Origin: Verticillium longisporum
Lineage: Eukaryota > Ascomycota > Sordariomycetes > Glomerellales > Plectosphaerellaceae
Assembly (NCBI GenBank): GCA_019188255.1
Contig: JAETXT010000001.1
Span: forward strand, 3,410,001-3,474,000
Direction of reading: 5' to 3'
Length of the DNA: 64,000 nucleotides
The notes under the pieces are model-generated. The model saw only the letters and a list, made by a program, of their open reading frames with translations, made no database searches and was not told the origin of the DNA. Shown in pieces: positions 46,463-59,560 of the stretch. Every line of letters starts with the position of its first letter. Positions within the stretch are counted from its first letter, which is position 1. Made by a program: the position numbers and the translations under genes.

Positions 46463-48308
46463 GATGGGGGGGGGGGCTGCGTGTAAGAGAAGCGGGCAAG
46501 ACGAGAAGAAGCTGAAGCTTCGTGGGAGCAGTCAATGGGCAGGTTAGGAGGAAAGAAGGATGCTATTCCCGAGTTTTCAAAGGTCACACACAAATGGCAG
46601 CAAGCACGAGAGTGGGAGGACGGATAGATAGATGGTTGAAAGAGGAGAAAGAAAGAAGAGTCATAGGCCCAAGCCGAGCCGGGAAAGTACCTAGGGGCTG
46701 GAGAAACGAGTCACAAGCCAGCAGAAGAGGCAGCAGCATCAGCAGCGAGGCCGGATACCAGAGGCGAAGACCAAACAATGACCGAAGGGCTGGCCGTTCC
46801 GTTCGGTAGTGCTCGGCCAAAGGGGACCTACCACCGGGCGCGGGACCCTGTCTCCAGATCCTAGAACGGGCCAAGGCAGGTATCGGGGTGGTGAATTCCA
46901 GAAGCAACAGAGCCGGAAGTATGCGGTACATGGCATGATGGGAATTGGCCAATGCCGTCCACAGCATCCATGGCGTCGTTTTGCCTCGGAAGTTGGGAAG
47001 AGGCTGAAGAGGCGTGGGTCGTCGGCCGGTTGTGGTCAAGGTACCATTGACCTCTGGCCTCTGGCCTCTGACCTTTCAGCTCTGACTCTTGGCCTCTGAT
47101 CGGGGTGTCCCAAGCGCGGGCCATGTCTGAGGTTGTGGAGGGAGGGGGAGGGGAAAGCGAGGAGGAGGAGGAGGACCAGAGAGTCCATGGACGAGAGGGA
47201 GTGACGTCTACCTTTCCCAAGGTACCTAGCCTTGGGGGCTCGGCTCAAAGGCTGCCTCTTGCCTCTGCGTCGCCCATCCATCCATCTCTCCTTCCCTCGA
47301 CCCCCAAATCCCCAGATTCCTGAGCCCGCCGCATTGCCGTCATTGGCCGAGGTACCGAAGCTCGGGCCTCCAACCAGTCGCCGATTCGGTAGAGCGCCCG
47401 TGCTGACAGCTCCTTTATACGCATACCTCCCTCTTTAAGGGGGCATAACTCGATGGTCGCATACCTTGCGGGGTACCTGCGCCCGAGTGATGTCAGGATC
47501 ATGGCATGTGAAGATCACAGCGTCTTGGCCTGGCCGCCTTGGGCCGCCTTGGGACGCCTTGGGACCCGTGAGGTGAGCTGCATCGCCCCCGCCCCCAAAA
47601 CGAACCAGAAACATCCAACCCGCACCCGCCCTCCCCTCAAATCCGTCACTGCGATCCATGGCTAGCCAGACCGGCCTAGCTCGGCTCCAGCCAACAGTGA
47701 GTGCGTGCAGGCAGAGGAGGACTGCTTCGGTTTGCCCGCCCGGCTTCGCTTCGGGACTTGCTGGAGAGTTTCGGGACAGCGAGCCTCGGCCCCTTCCTCA
47801 GCTCACTGCGACTCTCTTCGTCGCGACGACCCGTTGTTTGCCGGTATCAGCACCGGCACGCAATGCTCACACCACCGTGAATAATCACATGGATCACTGA
47901 CTGGTTGATCTTGTCTTCCTGGTGCAAGCATTCAACGGGCCAGTCACTTGCTGCCGATGACCGGAGGAGAAGAACTCTGCTATCCCCCTCCCCACCCCGT
48001 CTCGTGCTTGAATTTCATGATTTCTATTCCAGACTCACTGCCAGATCTACTTGTTTATCATCACCCTTCCCCACCTGCCACGGTTGTTCTGTTTCGTCCT
48101 CTACGCCTCGGCTCGCCATGCGTGTCGTCGTCGTCGTCGTCATCGTCATGTAGTTTTCCAATGCGTCGCACCGCGTATCCTTGACAATGTCTCGTCAGTC
48201 GCCTAGCATCTCTTCCCACCTTCACCTGAAACCCAACCAGCATCACAAGTCCGAAGGACTTTGAACAAACAGTGTGTGCTCACGTTTCCTCTCAAAAAGG
48301 GGCCGAGT
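46463..48308. other. Intergenic region between isocitrate lyase and trehalase
   Basis: Promoter of isocitrate lyase on the left and 3' side of trehalase on the right. It contains short tandem repeats (CTCTGGC words near 47050-47100, CGCCTTGGGA words near 47535-47570, CGTCGTCGT near 48125-48150) and GGTACCTAG at 47220 and GTACCTAGG at 46688. No gene is supported. Confidence 0.45.
46466..46476. repeat. Poly-G tract (G11) just upstream of the isocitrate lyase start
   Basis: On the coding strand this is C11 followed by ATC and the start ATG, so it lies in the 5' leader. Confidence 0.85.
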
Positions 48309-50777
48309 TCAAGAAAGCTCTGCAAGGTGCTTCTCCTCCATCTGTTCGAGAGCCTTGACAAACGTGTCGTACGGCGTCAGTGTGCCGAGAGCACGTCGCA
48401 TGTGGGCGTTGACAATCTGCAGCCCGTAGACGTAACTGGCGTTGACCCAGCCGAACCTAGATCCTGTCAGCAAAAATCCTCGTCTCTTCCGCGCTCCCTC
48501 TTGACCATGCAAGACTTACCCTTCCTTGGCAACTCCTTTGAAGTCTAGGCCCTGGTTGCCGTACTCAGCATCGACCCGGTGAGGATCGACGGGACGCGTG
48601 ACGTCGTACTTTTCGACGACGACGCCGTTAAAGTCGACAAATGCCTTGGTGATCATGGAGAGCCATTTGTAGGCGAGACGCTCCGCGTCCTCGTGGAAGC
48701 TATACCGGAGCAGTCCCGTCCATGCCAGCATCTGCTGTGGAGCCCAGCCGTAGGGGTAGTCCCACTGCCGGTTGGGCCTCTCCAGCGAGATCTCGCCGCG
48801 AGACTCTTCCGTGCCCGAGACCAACCCGCCGTAGGCCTCAAACTTGGGCAACGCCTTGGCCACCATGTCTGCCGCCTGCTTGGGCGACGCAACACCAGCC
48901 CACAGCGACCACAATGTCGTGCAGCTCTCGTACACGCACTGCTGCTTCTTGACCGTGTCATAGTCGAAGAACATGCCCTCCTTTTCGTTCCAGAGATACT
49001 TGTCAATCGCCAGCTTTCTGCGCTTGGCTCGGCGATCCCAGACAGCTGACGACTCTACCGAGCCAGCCTTGAGAGGCCCAACCGCAAACTCGGCGGGGAT
49101 GACGAGCTTGTCGCCGAAGACATTACGGATCGTGCGACCAATGTCCGTCTCATACTTGAAGAGGAGGGAGTTGAGATCGATGGTCGCCAAGTTTGCGCAG
49201 ACCTTCTCCAGGCGGTACGACGTATCGTGGCCCGACTCGCGTACAGCGCGGTCGTGCATGAAGTACTCGTCAAGCTCCGGCTCCTTGACATCCTCGGCAT
49301 TGTAGGCCTTGACAAATTCCTGCCATGTCATGCCGTGCTTCGCAGCGTAGGGCTCCAGCACGTGGACAAAATGGTCAGCCTCCGTCTCAGGAGGGACGCC
49401 TTTCCCCTCGGGTCGGTATCTGGAAAGACCAGTGACAGGATCAAGTCGCGGCTCGGCGACCCAGACACTGTGGTATTCTTTCATGGCAGCCAGCAGCGAA
49501 GTGCGGAGAAAGTCCTTGGCATCAGGTTCGTGCTTGATCTTCTCGTAGACTCGGAGCGCCATGTCCGTAAGGAAAGGAGGCTGTGAGCGGCAGAGATAGT
49601 AGGAGCGGGTGGCGTTGAGAATTTTTCCATAGTGCTCAATGCAAAAGCAGAAGTTCAGGACGATGGACTTGGCCAGCTGAACCCTGTCGTTAACAAGGAG
49701 ACCCAGGGACGTCATGTAGCTGTCCCAGCCGTAGAGCTCGTTGAACCGACCGCCAGGGACAACAAAAGGCAGACCTTTGAGGGTTTCCTCTCCTGTCTTC
49801 TCGTCCTTCACCTTTTCCATGGCCACAGCTAGGAGTCCAGGTTTGTCGTTCATCCCACGTACGAGTTCGGGCGTGATGACCTCGGGAAGAAGCTGGACAT
49901 CGAGGTTGATCTCCGGTCGGTCCTTTGCAACCTGAAGGTAGAATTCATACTGTTCAGGAGCCCCAACCGGAACGTAGATCCTTGGGCGGGGGTTGTCGGT
50001 CCAGTCTTTGGGGTCTTTGGCAGCGATCTCCACGGTTGAGGCATCGATTCTGCGAGTCAGGCCATCCCAAAAGTGATCACTGACCATGCGCGATAGGCGA
50101 TTCACTGGGTTCTCGTTGAGGCGGCCCTCGTCGAGGATGATCTGTTCTCGTCCGTACTCTTTGGCAAGGACGAGCTCTTGCAGTAGATTAGACAACATAT
50201 ATGTGCCGCGAATGTCGAATTTGTTGTGGCCAGCCGAGCCCGCGGTGCGTAGCGTGATAACCTGTGACTTGTGGTCAGTGAAAAAGCCTTGGGAATGGCG
50301 GTGATGGCATCAGGCTGTGCGCACCTTGGGCCCTTCGTCTTCGATGGTGATCTGCATATTTCCGTCGGTATCCTCCTGTTCCTGGAGACTGTCCAAGGTC
50401 GACTGGACATTGACGAGGAAGCGCCGCCCGTGAGACGTCGAGGGTTCATCTGGTGATTCGAGATCAGCAAGGTTGTACGTAGAACAGGCCACACCGCCCC
50501 GTTCGTGTTCACGCACCGTGGCTCCCACGTCGGAAAGGCTCCTTCAACCCGATACGCTCCATTTGTGCCAGCAACCCATTCTGACGAGACTAGTCAGCTT
50601 CATGAGGCCCGATTATGGTCAGGAAGAGGGGCGACTCGCCTGAGAGTAGGTCCGCGTACGAGGGCCCGCCCGATTGTTGTGACGCTCAGAGGTGTAGTAC
50701 GTCTTGGCATCGTCGAAGATGCCATGTTCGTCTGAACTGCCGCGGTTGCGGTGCCGACGGTTCGTAGGTGAACTCAT
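48309..50777 (-). CDS. NTH1: Neutral trehalase
   Basis: Neutral (cytosolic) trehalase hydrolyses trehalose to glucose and is switched on by PKA and calcium. Five minus-strand exons: 50777-50640, 50580-50517, 50449-50325, 50261-48520 and 48456-48309; introns of 59, 67, 63 and 63 nt; 738 residues. Intron 1 has a GC donor (CAG|GCGAGT...CTGACTAG...TCAG). The N-terminus [17 protein letters not shown] and RTRTYSQNGLLAQ, then [10 protein letters not shown], offers PKA-type sites (S45, S66). The calcium-binding loop is [13 protein letters not shown]. The catalytic GH37 part has [49 protein letters not shown] and the end [20 protein letters not shown]. Stress-type AGGGG/CCCCT motifs lie upstream at 51114-51118 and 51453-51457. 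Gene model complete and in frame. Confidence 0.95.
50581..50639 (-). other. GC-AG intron of the trehalase gene
   Basis: The 59-nt intron starts GCGAGT and ends GTCAG with CTGACTAG 15 bases upstream. Both flanks match trehalase in frame (TYSQ joined to [11 protein letters not shown]), so the splice sites are well fixed. Confidence 0.8.
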
Positions 50778-51113
50778 GATGCTATCACGCACGCGAGAGC
50801 TCTGCGAGGGAGTCGAGTTGGCGGGCTGCGGGGTATGACGATAGTCGGGGCTCGAGCTTCTGGTCGTGACTCGAGGTCAGAGAGGTTGCTCGTGTGGAGT
50901 CCGTTTCAATTCCTAGGATTCTTCGTGCTGGTTTCGCGATGGACGTCTTGTTTGTCTCCCCACTTGTCAAATCGAAAGTTGTGTACGCAAGAGAAGGGAA
51001 TTGATGTCAACGATGGAAGTTCGTGGGCGATTCGCTTTGGGGGAGTCGGGTCGAAGTGTCACGCGGTCTGAAAAGGCAAGGGACTGCTTCGAGTGGCAGC
51101 TGCTGTGTTTGGG

Positions 51114-51118
51114 AGGGG
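51114..51118 (-). promoter_or_regulatory. STRE-like AGGGG upstream of trehalase
   Basis: A pentamer of the stress-response-element type, about 340 bases before the trehalase start; a CCCCT copy lies at 51453-51457. Such short words occur by chance, so this is only suggestive. Confidence 0.25.
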
Positions 51119-54100
51119 GCAAAGCAAGGACCATGCCAAAAAATGGGGGTCACCAGGGATATTTTGGTCCGCGCGACGAGACCACAGCGATTGGAAACGA
51201 TTTCCAGTCACTAATAGTCTGTACTTGTTGATATGGAATGCGGCTGTGATAAAAAAAAATGAACCTTGCAAGCTGTCAGCCCTCTCCTACCTCGCGAGAA
51301 GAGAAAGTGGTACATGTAGGTACGGTATGCAAACGAAGGAGGACTGGCGAGCGTCACCTTCTTTCAGCGTGTGTGCCCATGGACAATCAAGTGACGATAT
51401 GACGGGTCCACAGGGTCCAACCCCGCCATCAATTGGACTACAATAAAAGAGCCCCCTCGCCAGGATCCGAGCAGCTGGGTTGCTTAACCGCAATAGCTCG
51501 AGCGAAAAACGAACAGGCCATGATGAACAGAAGTTCTTCCCAAGCCCAGAAAAGACGTGGTCGGTCATTGAGCACCTTTGCTGATGGATCTCTCGCAGTC
51601 GCACGACCGCCGCGTCGTGCTATACTCAGCTTCACACTGCTTGGTGTGGACCGTCCCAAACAGAAGAGGAAAATGACCTCATGCTGAGTAGGCGACCCCC
51701 ACACCTTGGCCTTCTGGCGAAACTGGGACCCCACCAGCCTTGCAAGCCTGCCACCACGGCGATCACCCGTGACTGCCGTCGTCGCTGATGCCTTGCAAAT
51801 TCCACTGCAGTCCTGATGCCCATTGCGACCCTGAATCGAGACCACCCTGAGTCGGACCCTGGTCCATCGAACACGGCTTTGCGATTGCATGAGGCCCACC
51901 ATGAGCAGGCTCGTGACAAGCATTTGGCAAACCCAAAGACTGACTCGATACGCAGGTCCAGCCCTGGGACGCTATGGGGAAACCGATTCCACACAATGTC
52001 CGCTGATGAATTCTCCCACTTCACACGAACGGGCGCCGGACAAAGTCCCTTGCCGCGCTCGGAAACCTACATAGTACACCATGCGCCGATTTGCGCCTAT
52101 CGAGACCACACTGAAGGTCTGGCGAAACCGTTGCAACAGTGACGCATCCCATCAACTTTAAAAAACAAAATGGCAAACCACGTGAGCAGGCTGGGCGAAG
52201 GACGGGGGTGTGTGTAGGCACTGGCTAGCACCCTCGGGGAGACTGACAAGTCGCCACGGTACTTTGCACCCAGATTTCTCACTAGGTCACTTTTCAGGGG
52301 CACCGACAGCGCGATACGAGTCTGCTGAACTGGCGTCACGAAGTCGGGACGAAGGCGCAGAGAGCGGCAGACTATGTGCTTGATGGCCTCCCATGGCACC
52401 TGTCTGATGTGTTCTATCGAGGGCTCTGTTACACCGGTGCCGCCACTAGAACGCTTTGACTACCCACAGAACCTTGGGGGAGGGAATACATGTAGTCCGA
52501 GGGCATGTACATGTGCTCCAAGTGGACTTTCAGCAGCAGCACCAGCTAGAAGCCTGAGCGTGGAGTGTGGAAACCTTCAGCTTCCTCCCTTGGGTCTGTC
52601 TCCTAGAAGACTTCTGGAAAAGGGTCCCTGACTTCGCGCCACATGGCGAGTCAGCCAGTGGCGGCATTCTTCGTGGCAGCTTCCATCGTTGACTTTCGCG
52701 CTAGACGTAGCCCTCACAAACATGATGGAGCTTAATGAAACAATTCGACTCTGGTTACGTCAAGTCGAAAGTTTGGTCCATCACTTGGCATTTCGCCGCG
52801 ACGCCGTTGCACCCGGCAGTGGACGACAAACGGCGACGCAAGAGGGAACTTTTGCTATTTTCAGGTAACCTCCGACATGATTTTGATCCGCCACGGCATC
52901 GCCACCCGCCAGTGGTTTCGAGATAAGACACATGTCGTCTTGAAGCAAAGCTCCTTTCGGCTTTCAATCTCGATCAGGAGCTGATCTGACCCCCATGGCT
53001 GTTGGCCCTGTAAGTGCACGGCCCATGGAACATTCACCGTCATGGCTTTCATAGTAACAACCCAAGGGACTGATCGTATTCTCAACAATAGCGTCGGATC
53101 GGGGTTCGATCCTCGAAAGGGGGTGGGTGACGGCGATAAGATCTACCAGGCCTCCTGCACAACTGGCCCTGCCGCCGGTCCCGAAGCTGACGTCCGTGTC
53201 GAAAGAAAAAGAGAAGAAAAAAGAGCGGTGAGTGGGTTTGAGAGCAGCTGATGAGCTAGAAGCCTGAGAGTTCGTTGACAACGCCAACCGACTTGCATAG
53301 CTTGATCCATTGAAAATTAAGGTTTGTAACTTACTGGGCGGGATGCCGCAAGTTCGTCACGTACCTCGCGAGTCGGGAAGGGGGTGTCCATACTTTCTTT
53401 GCCTGCCGGCTCCTTAGAGCACAGGCACAGGGTTTCTGGTTATGTGGACTCCGAGTCAAGCAAAGGACAAAAGTGACAGGGTGATGAGGCGGCCAAAGGA
53501 AACCCCACGCAAGCATGCCAGCCCCCTGACCCCCTTAGACACTAAGCACGGCCTCGATCCCGCGTCCCATCGGATGCATGACTCCGGGCCAGGGACTCTG
53601 AAGAGGTGGGTTGTGGGTTGATTGAATCGCCGTCTTTTGCTGTCGGCTGCGGAATAAATGCGTCCATAGTGCTGGGAGCGGGACGACAGGGAAGAGTGGT
53701 TCATGTCGGTGAATCTGAGCTCCGGGCGCTGTCCCATGTCTTGACCCGGACCCTGATGATCTATGGCAGACGGTGAAGCGGAAGATGAGGGCTAATTAGC
53801 AGACCGGTCGTGTTCTTGCTCCTCTTTCCTAATCAGGAACTCAACGCCGTCCAAGGTTTGATGCTATCACTCTTGCGCCGGCCGACTTCCGGCCCTCCAT
53901 AGCTGACAAAGGCGACATCCTGCCATCTACCTGAACCTGTGAAATTGGTAAATCCTGACACGGGTTCTTCGGGTCTCGGTGGGGTGTTCACAAGACGCCG
54001 CCCGCCAACAGCTTTTGTCCTGGACCTTCGGAATACCGGACATCGGGAAATCGTAACTCTTAGGAAACTCTGTTTTCTCGCGACAGGCCCGACTGATTTG

Positions 54101-54234
54101 CTAGAGTACGTGTACGAACATTCCGCTCGGGGTGGCATGTCCGTACACGGTACAACTTCCTGTGGTGCACCGGTCACAGAATAGCGGAACATGTTTGACG
54201 TTGTCCAAGCTCTTATAGATGGCATGCAGGTGCA

Positions 54235-54262
54235 GACGGCAAGCGGCAAGCGGCAAGCGGCA
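54235..54262. repeat. 7-nt tandem repeat (GGCAAGC unit)
   Basis: About three and a half copies of GGCAAGC, ending GGCAG. Compare the GGCAGGC array at 669-692. Confidence 0.8.
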
Positions 54263-55024
54263 GATGTCAAGCGTGAGGCGAGATGTCGGCACTCATCCCC
54301 GTGTAGTCGATTGGGATGAGGGTGGTCTAGTGTGTCCCTGCCTACCTAGACAACCTACATGGTAACCCATTGACCAGCAGGTCTTAGCCACCTCCTTGAA
54401 GACCTGACAGGGAGGACACGTGGCATGGTGATGCTCAGAGCCGAGGTTTTGCCAGACAGATTCTCAGAACTGCGGCGCGCTTGTGGCGCGCTTAGCGTAT
54501 GCTGGTAGCGATCATTTGTTATCGCAATCAGCCCTGGACGCACGTAGCACCCTATGGCACCTGCTGGCCCGGGACCATACGAACGTATGATTTCATTGAG
54601 GCAATCGCATGCTCGAGAAAGTGGTGGCCAAAATTTTCCCCATCGTCGGCGTCAAGGCAACAACTATCGACTTCCGTCCATAGCCACGTTCAACAGAAAC
54701 CGACATTGCATTGCGTCGCGCCGCCTGGCTTGAATTTGCATCGCCAAATCGGAATTGTCGGCAGTCGCGGCGCGTCTACGAGTCCGACAAGCCCCAAGGG
54801 AGTCCGAGGCTCAAGCCCTGCTTCCGTATCCCCAGTATCTCCGAAGTAGCTTGCCACTCCACCCGAACGACACTTTGCCACACCGAAGTGTCCGCCCTGG
54901 TATCAGAATACATTTGCACTCGACGGAACGCACGCGCTCTTTCCGATATCTCGAGTGTTCCTCAACACGGTGGTCACAAATCAACGATCGAACCTCCATC
55001 GATCATTATAATGTGGGGACAGTA

Positions 55025-55891
55025 ATGCGCGCAGCGCCGGCGTCGCGTCAAACCTTCTCGGCCCAGGGTCAGACGTTCTGGAGGACAGCATGGCAACGCC
55101 AATACGTGGCTAGCAGGGCGCATTTGCAAACCTCAAGAGCCGGGATCAGAACCTTTGGGGGCAGTCGACGAATGCCCGAGTCATCACCGGCTGGCCGCAT
55201 GAGTACCATGTTTCGCACATGGCACCGGTCCTTTCGGTTCTCAGCCATGAGGGGTAGCGAGAAGGCTGCCGGAGCAGCAGAAAAGCCTCTATCTCTGAGC
55301 CAGAGGTTGAAGAAGCTATCTAAGGAATACGGATGGAGCGCAGTCGGTGTCTACTTTGCTCTTAGCGTCCTCGACTTCCCGTTCTGCTTCTTGCTGGTTC
55401 GAATTGTCGGCACTGATAGGATAGGTCTGCAAACCTCTTGAAGATCGTTTTGACAAGAGGCTAACGTTGGTTACCTGACAGGTCAGCTCGAGCACTGGGT
55501 CATGTCCTGGGTCAAAAAGGCGATCCCAGATTGGGTCGAGGCCTGGTGGCACGAGTACCGGGCCGCCTTGAAGGGGGTTGAAAAAGCAGCTCGGTACCGA
55601 CGTGGTGAGCGAGTCGGTCGAGATGGCCGGCTGGGGAGTGGCTGAAGCGGAGGAGCACAACCGCGCCGAAGCCAGTAAGTTCTGTCCGTTTCGAGCTCTG
55701 ATTCTGTTCCGAGGAGACAACTCACCAACTCTCACTTCCTAGGCTTAGGCACACAGCTTGCTCTGGCATACGCCATCCACAAGAGCTTCATCTTCCTTCG
55801 GGTACCCCTGACTGCAGCTGTGACGCCCAAGATTGTCAAGAAGCTGAGAGCCTGGGGGTGGAATATTGGCAAACGACAAACAAAAGCCTGA
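55025..55891 (+). CDS. FAM210/DUF1279 mitochondrial inner-membrane protein (Nat2-like), one-base frame break
   Basis: FAM210/DUF1279 proteins are mitochondrial membrane proteins; the yeast relative is named NAT2, though acetyltransferase activity is doubtful. Exons 55025-55424, 55482-55674 and 55743-55891; introns of 57 nt (GTCTGC...GCTAAC...GACAG) and 68 nt (GTAAGT...CCTAG). The N-terminus is Arg/Ser-rich with no acids, a plausible mitochondrial import signal (MRAAPASRQTFSAQGQTF). The domain reads SQRLKKLSKEYGWSAVGVYF, ALSVLDFPFCFLLVRIVGTD, then QLEHWVMSWVKKAIPDW. The C-terminus TQLALAYAIHKSFIFLRVPL and TAAVTPKIVKKLRAWGWNIG is the usual FAM210 end. An A5 run (55581-55585) has one A too many: with four, the frame continues GVEKQLGTDVVSESVEMAGW. 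About 246 residues when corrected. Confidence 0.82.
55581..55585. other. Frame break in the Nat2-like gene at an A5 run
   Basis: Removing one A joins LKGVEK to QLGTDVVSESVEMAGW and leads cleanly into the second donor site. As written, the exon ends in a stop after GRLGSG. Confidence 0.8.
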
Positions 55892-58800
55892 TGGGATTGG
55901 CCGAGTAACTTGCGGAGTACTACAGTAGAGACAGGGGTTGGAGGACGACATAGACGAAACGAGAACCTTAGAGTCCCCTACCTCAAGATGGGCCTCCGCC
56001 CCATGTAACAAATTTGTCGGATTAATGTACATAGTACGGATAGCACACCTTGTAGCTTTGAGTTTTCGGATGTGGTCTGTCGCGTTCCAGCACATCGGTC
56101 ATGACTAGCATGTCGAGAAGGCATCACCGCAAATGTAATGTTGCCATCCTTGAATACATAGTATTCCACCCGCGATACTAGTCATGAAAGATATCGATTC
56201 TCTCACGTGCGTCATGCGGCAGTGGACCGACGATGGGGGTCCAGCCGGGCCCGAGTCGGACTTGAGTCGGTCAAGCGGATGACATAGCTTTAGGTAAGGC
56301 AACACAGAGAAAGGAGAAGGGGGAGAGGGTCAGGGCCACCCTCGTTCTCGGCGTCATTCAAGTGGCTCCCGGTATTGCGTGATATCAACGGGCTGTGATA
56401 GAGATTCTCCGGGTGAGTGTTCTTGAAAATCAATGGTGGCATCACAGTAGCCATGCCTTTGGTGCTGGCTGGACATTGCCAAACAACCGCGTCAGGCTAC
56501 AGAGGACGCTACTCCCGCATGCTCAGCTCCCGTGCTCGACTTTTCTCACAAGAGACGACGGCCACAAGTCCGGCGCGGTCAGAAGGCTGGTTTCACGCCT
56601 GAGTGGGTTTAGGTGGATGAAACTAGAAGAACGGCGGTAGAACGACCGCTCCCGCCACGCCATCGATTGTTATGTGCCCAGGTACATTCAGCTAGTCCGC
56701 AGCTACCGTGTTGAGTCCCTGAACTAAATGGTCGACCGGACCAAGGTGACAGGCGGACGGAAGGAATACTGGTGGTGGGCGGATCTTTCGGTGGTCTGTG
56801 GTGGCATCGTGATCGGTGATGGATTGGATTCGGAGAACGCTCGTGAAGGGAACAAAGGCGGAGCCAAAATGAGGTTACGACTCGCCCGCTAAGTGTCGAC
56901 GGCGGGCTTGGCTGATTTGCATTACAACGGCTCCAGGGGGTTTGAGTTCAGCCTCGAGTCGGAAAGAAGAGCGGTGGGCATCCATCAGGTGAGAGGCTCA
57001 ACGTCGCGAGTCGGCTGATGGGTGGACAATCAACTGGGGAACATGTCCTCTTCTCGCTCTCGCAAAGGATGCGCTTGCCGCATGGAAGCCACAATTGCGG
57101 CCAAGGAAACTTTGTTTGAGGCACCAGCCACTCTCAGGGCAGAATTCTCCTCACGACAGGCCCCAGATGACCCAGCAGCCCCACAAGCGCCCTGCACAGT
57201 AGCTTGGCCCCGCCGACAGGGCAGCGCTTTTGCCTGCCTTCAGTAGGCAAGCCCATAGGTGGTAGCTGGGCTTGCTGGGCAATACTGAAGTGAGGTGGGA
57301 CGCGGCAGGGGCAGTGATGTGGGAAGATCTTGTTACCCAGAGTCAGGCACTTAGGTAAGGGAGGTACATGTACCTGGGTGCGTGCATTGCATAGCTCCTT
57401 CCCCAGTCCGTCTGTTGTCTGGCGTGGTTTGATGATGCAGGTGCATGTGCACCACACACACCCGCGGTTGTCCGAATTATCTGCATAGCCGCCGATGCCA
57501 CAGCGCGACACAGTCGAGCGTCCTTGGGTGCCATCATCACAAGTTCCCTCCCGAAACACCCAGGTCGGAGTTTTATCCATACGCGGCAACGCCTCGTGCC
57601 CAGAACCTGAGCTATCACACATCCTCACATGCGATACAGCGCCTCAGACGATGTTCCTCGTTACACTTCCTGATACTTACAACTTCGGCGCTTTCATCCT
57701 CTCTTGTTGGTGGGGCTGCTGCCTCCTGCGCCCCTCAACAGATCACCGTATCAGATCAACACCTTGCATCGGGACAATTGTGTTGCATCATCATAGCCTT
57801 GTGCTCTACGCTACGTGCGCTGTGCACCATTCTACTTGGCTCGTCAGTTAATAGAACTATTATTCATCAGAACTCATCCAATTCGCGGGCACCGATCATA
57901 CGTCCACGGCCTTCCCTGGTTCCCTGGTTTCCTCCATCAATAGCCAAGCTGAGAACAATAATATGATCCCTGTCAGCTTTTGCCAGACATCCATCTCCAT
58001 TGTCAGGCTGGTCCTCTATCATCGTGCTATGCATCTTTTGGCATCCGGTAACTTTGACTATCACTCTTTCACTGCCTTTGCCTATGCCGCTCGGGCCCCC
58101 TCCCCACGCGCGCCCGCCTCGCTGTTCCAGGTTCCGACTATCTCTCATCTGGCCACTTTGGGCGGGGGTAAAGGTCCATCTGCGACGGCACAGCTTTGTG
58201 TACGCCTCCTGTTCGGTGCTAACACGGATAACCGACTGGCAGACCGAGCGAAGTACACTCTGGTGCCTGCGAGTCAACCCGCACAACGAGAGTTCAGATG
58301 TCATGCTAGGCGACTTATAGGAAGATGCAAGTCCCTTGCTACCAGCCTGCAAGTGGATATCAGACGTGAACGTCGGTAATCCGTCAACGATGCGAAAGAA
58401 TACCTTCGATCAATGAGAGGTAAAGAGCAGATCAGAAGCCAGTGCCTGTCACTATTTGATGGCTGCCTCACAACCTTCTGTTGGTGGTATTCACTTGGGG
58501 CTTCCAGTGGCATTCACCTATTGCCAGGTGGCCTGTGCCCTGGCACCTCCCATAGCTTAGTTCCAGGCACCCTCCTGCCCTAGAGAATAGCTTCCCAATA
58601 CACACCTTTCTTCTCAGACCCTTGACATCCAACACCTTCCACTCAAGATATACGTACCGGGCAACCGGTTGTGTTGATTGGTTTGCCTGGGAACACCCAA
58701 CGTGACGGAGATGACATTCTTCATCGGAGGTTTCTCCGGCGCCCCTACGCCTTCTTTCGGACTTGTTTGGGTTACTATTTGAGGAATGAGGACCAAGTCT

Positions 58801-59512
58801 AGAAGGATCACAAAGTCAGACGACGCAGCTCTTGCCACCTTGTCAGAACATTGCGTTACGGTTATCGGCTCCGGAGGGTAATCATCTGAGTGCGCCAAGG
58901 AAGTCCGCCTCGCCCGTGCGCATGCAACATGGACACCGCGCCACGGCGGCGATTACATGCCGCGAGTGTTCCTCTAGCAGACACCTACAAGTCGTAAGAG
59001 ACATGGCTAATGAATTATCGTTGGCTAAGCGCGTTCGCACGTAGCAGACACAGAAGAGCGAGAACTATGCATGTGACGAAATCTACCCAACCGGCGGACG
59101 GGTGAGCAGGGCACGTCGATGGCTTAAGCCACCAAGCCGCTTCCTTCAATACATTCTATCCATGTACCACGGTGACAGTATAGTTAATAGCAAGCGACCA
59201 CCCCGTTGACACATCCCTGTGGATTTAATCCGTGCCGCACGCTGCTCCAAAGTATCCAGGCTGACGATCTTGGGTAACGAGTTCTATGATTCCCACTCCA
59301 TGCCGTTTTCCTTAAAAGCACCAGAATACCACCACGGTTATGCCGTAGTACTGTTGGCAGTCCTCGTGCGCTTCTGTGGAGCGTAGGTGCACTATCCCCA
59401 CGACTCTCAGTTCACGTTTGTGCTGAGACTCCCCTCGTTCGTCCTGACCACAAGCCAAAGATGGACGAGAAGACCTGCCACGGAACCGTAACAGCCCTCG
59501 GACCAGGATCAC

Positions 59513-59560
59513 GGCCTGGATATGAGTATGGCCGGGACCAGGACTAGGCCTGGATATGAG
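59513..59560. repeat. Direct repeat GGCCTGGATATGAG
   Basis: Two exact 14-base copies start 34 bases apart (59513 and 59547), with similar GG(A)CCAGGA sequence between. Confidence 0.7.

Larger units (their letters stand above)
50778..55024. other. Gene-poor region
   Basis: 4.2 kb with no supported gene after the trehalase promoter. The frames are short and lack domains. Landmarks: CATGTACATG at 52504-52513, a 7-nt tandem repeat at 54235-54262, and CCTACCTAGACAACC near 54340. Confidence 0.5.

Noticed and set aside
53085..53125. T-loop-like GGTTCGATCC
   Set aside because: The flanking bases form GGATC/GATCC around the wrong loop, and there is no anticodon or acceptor stem upstream.
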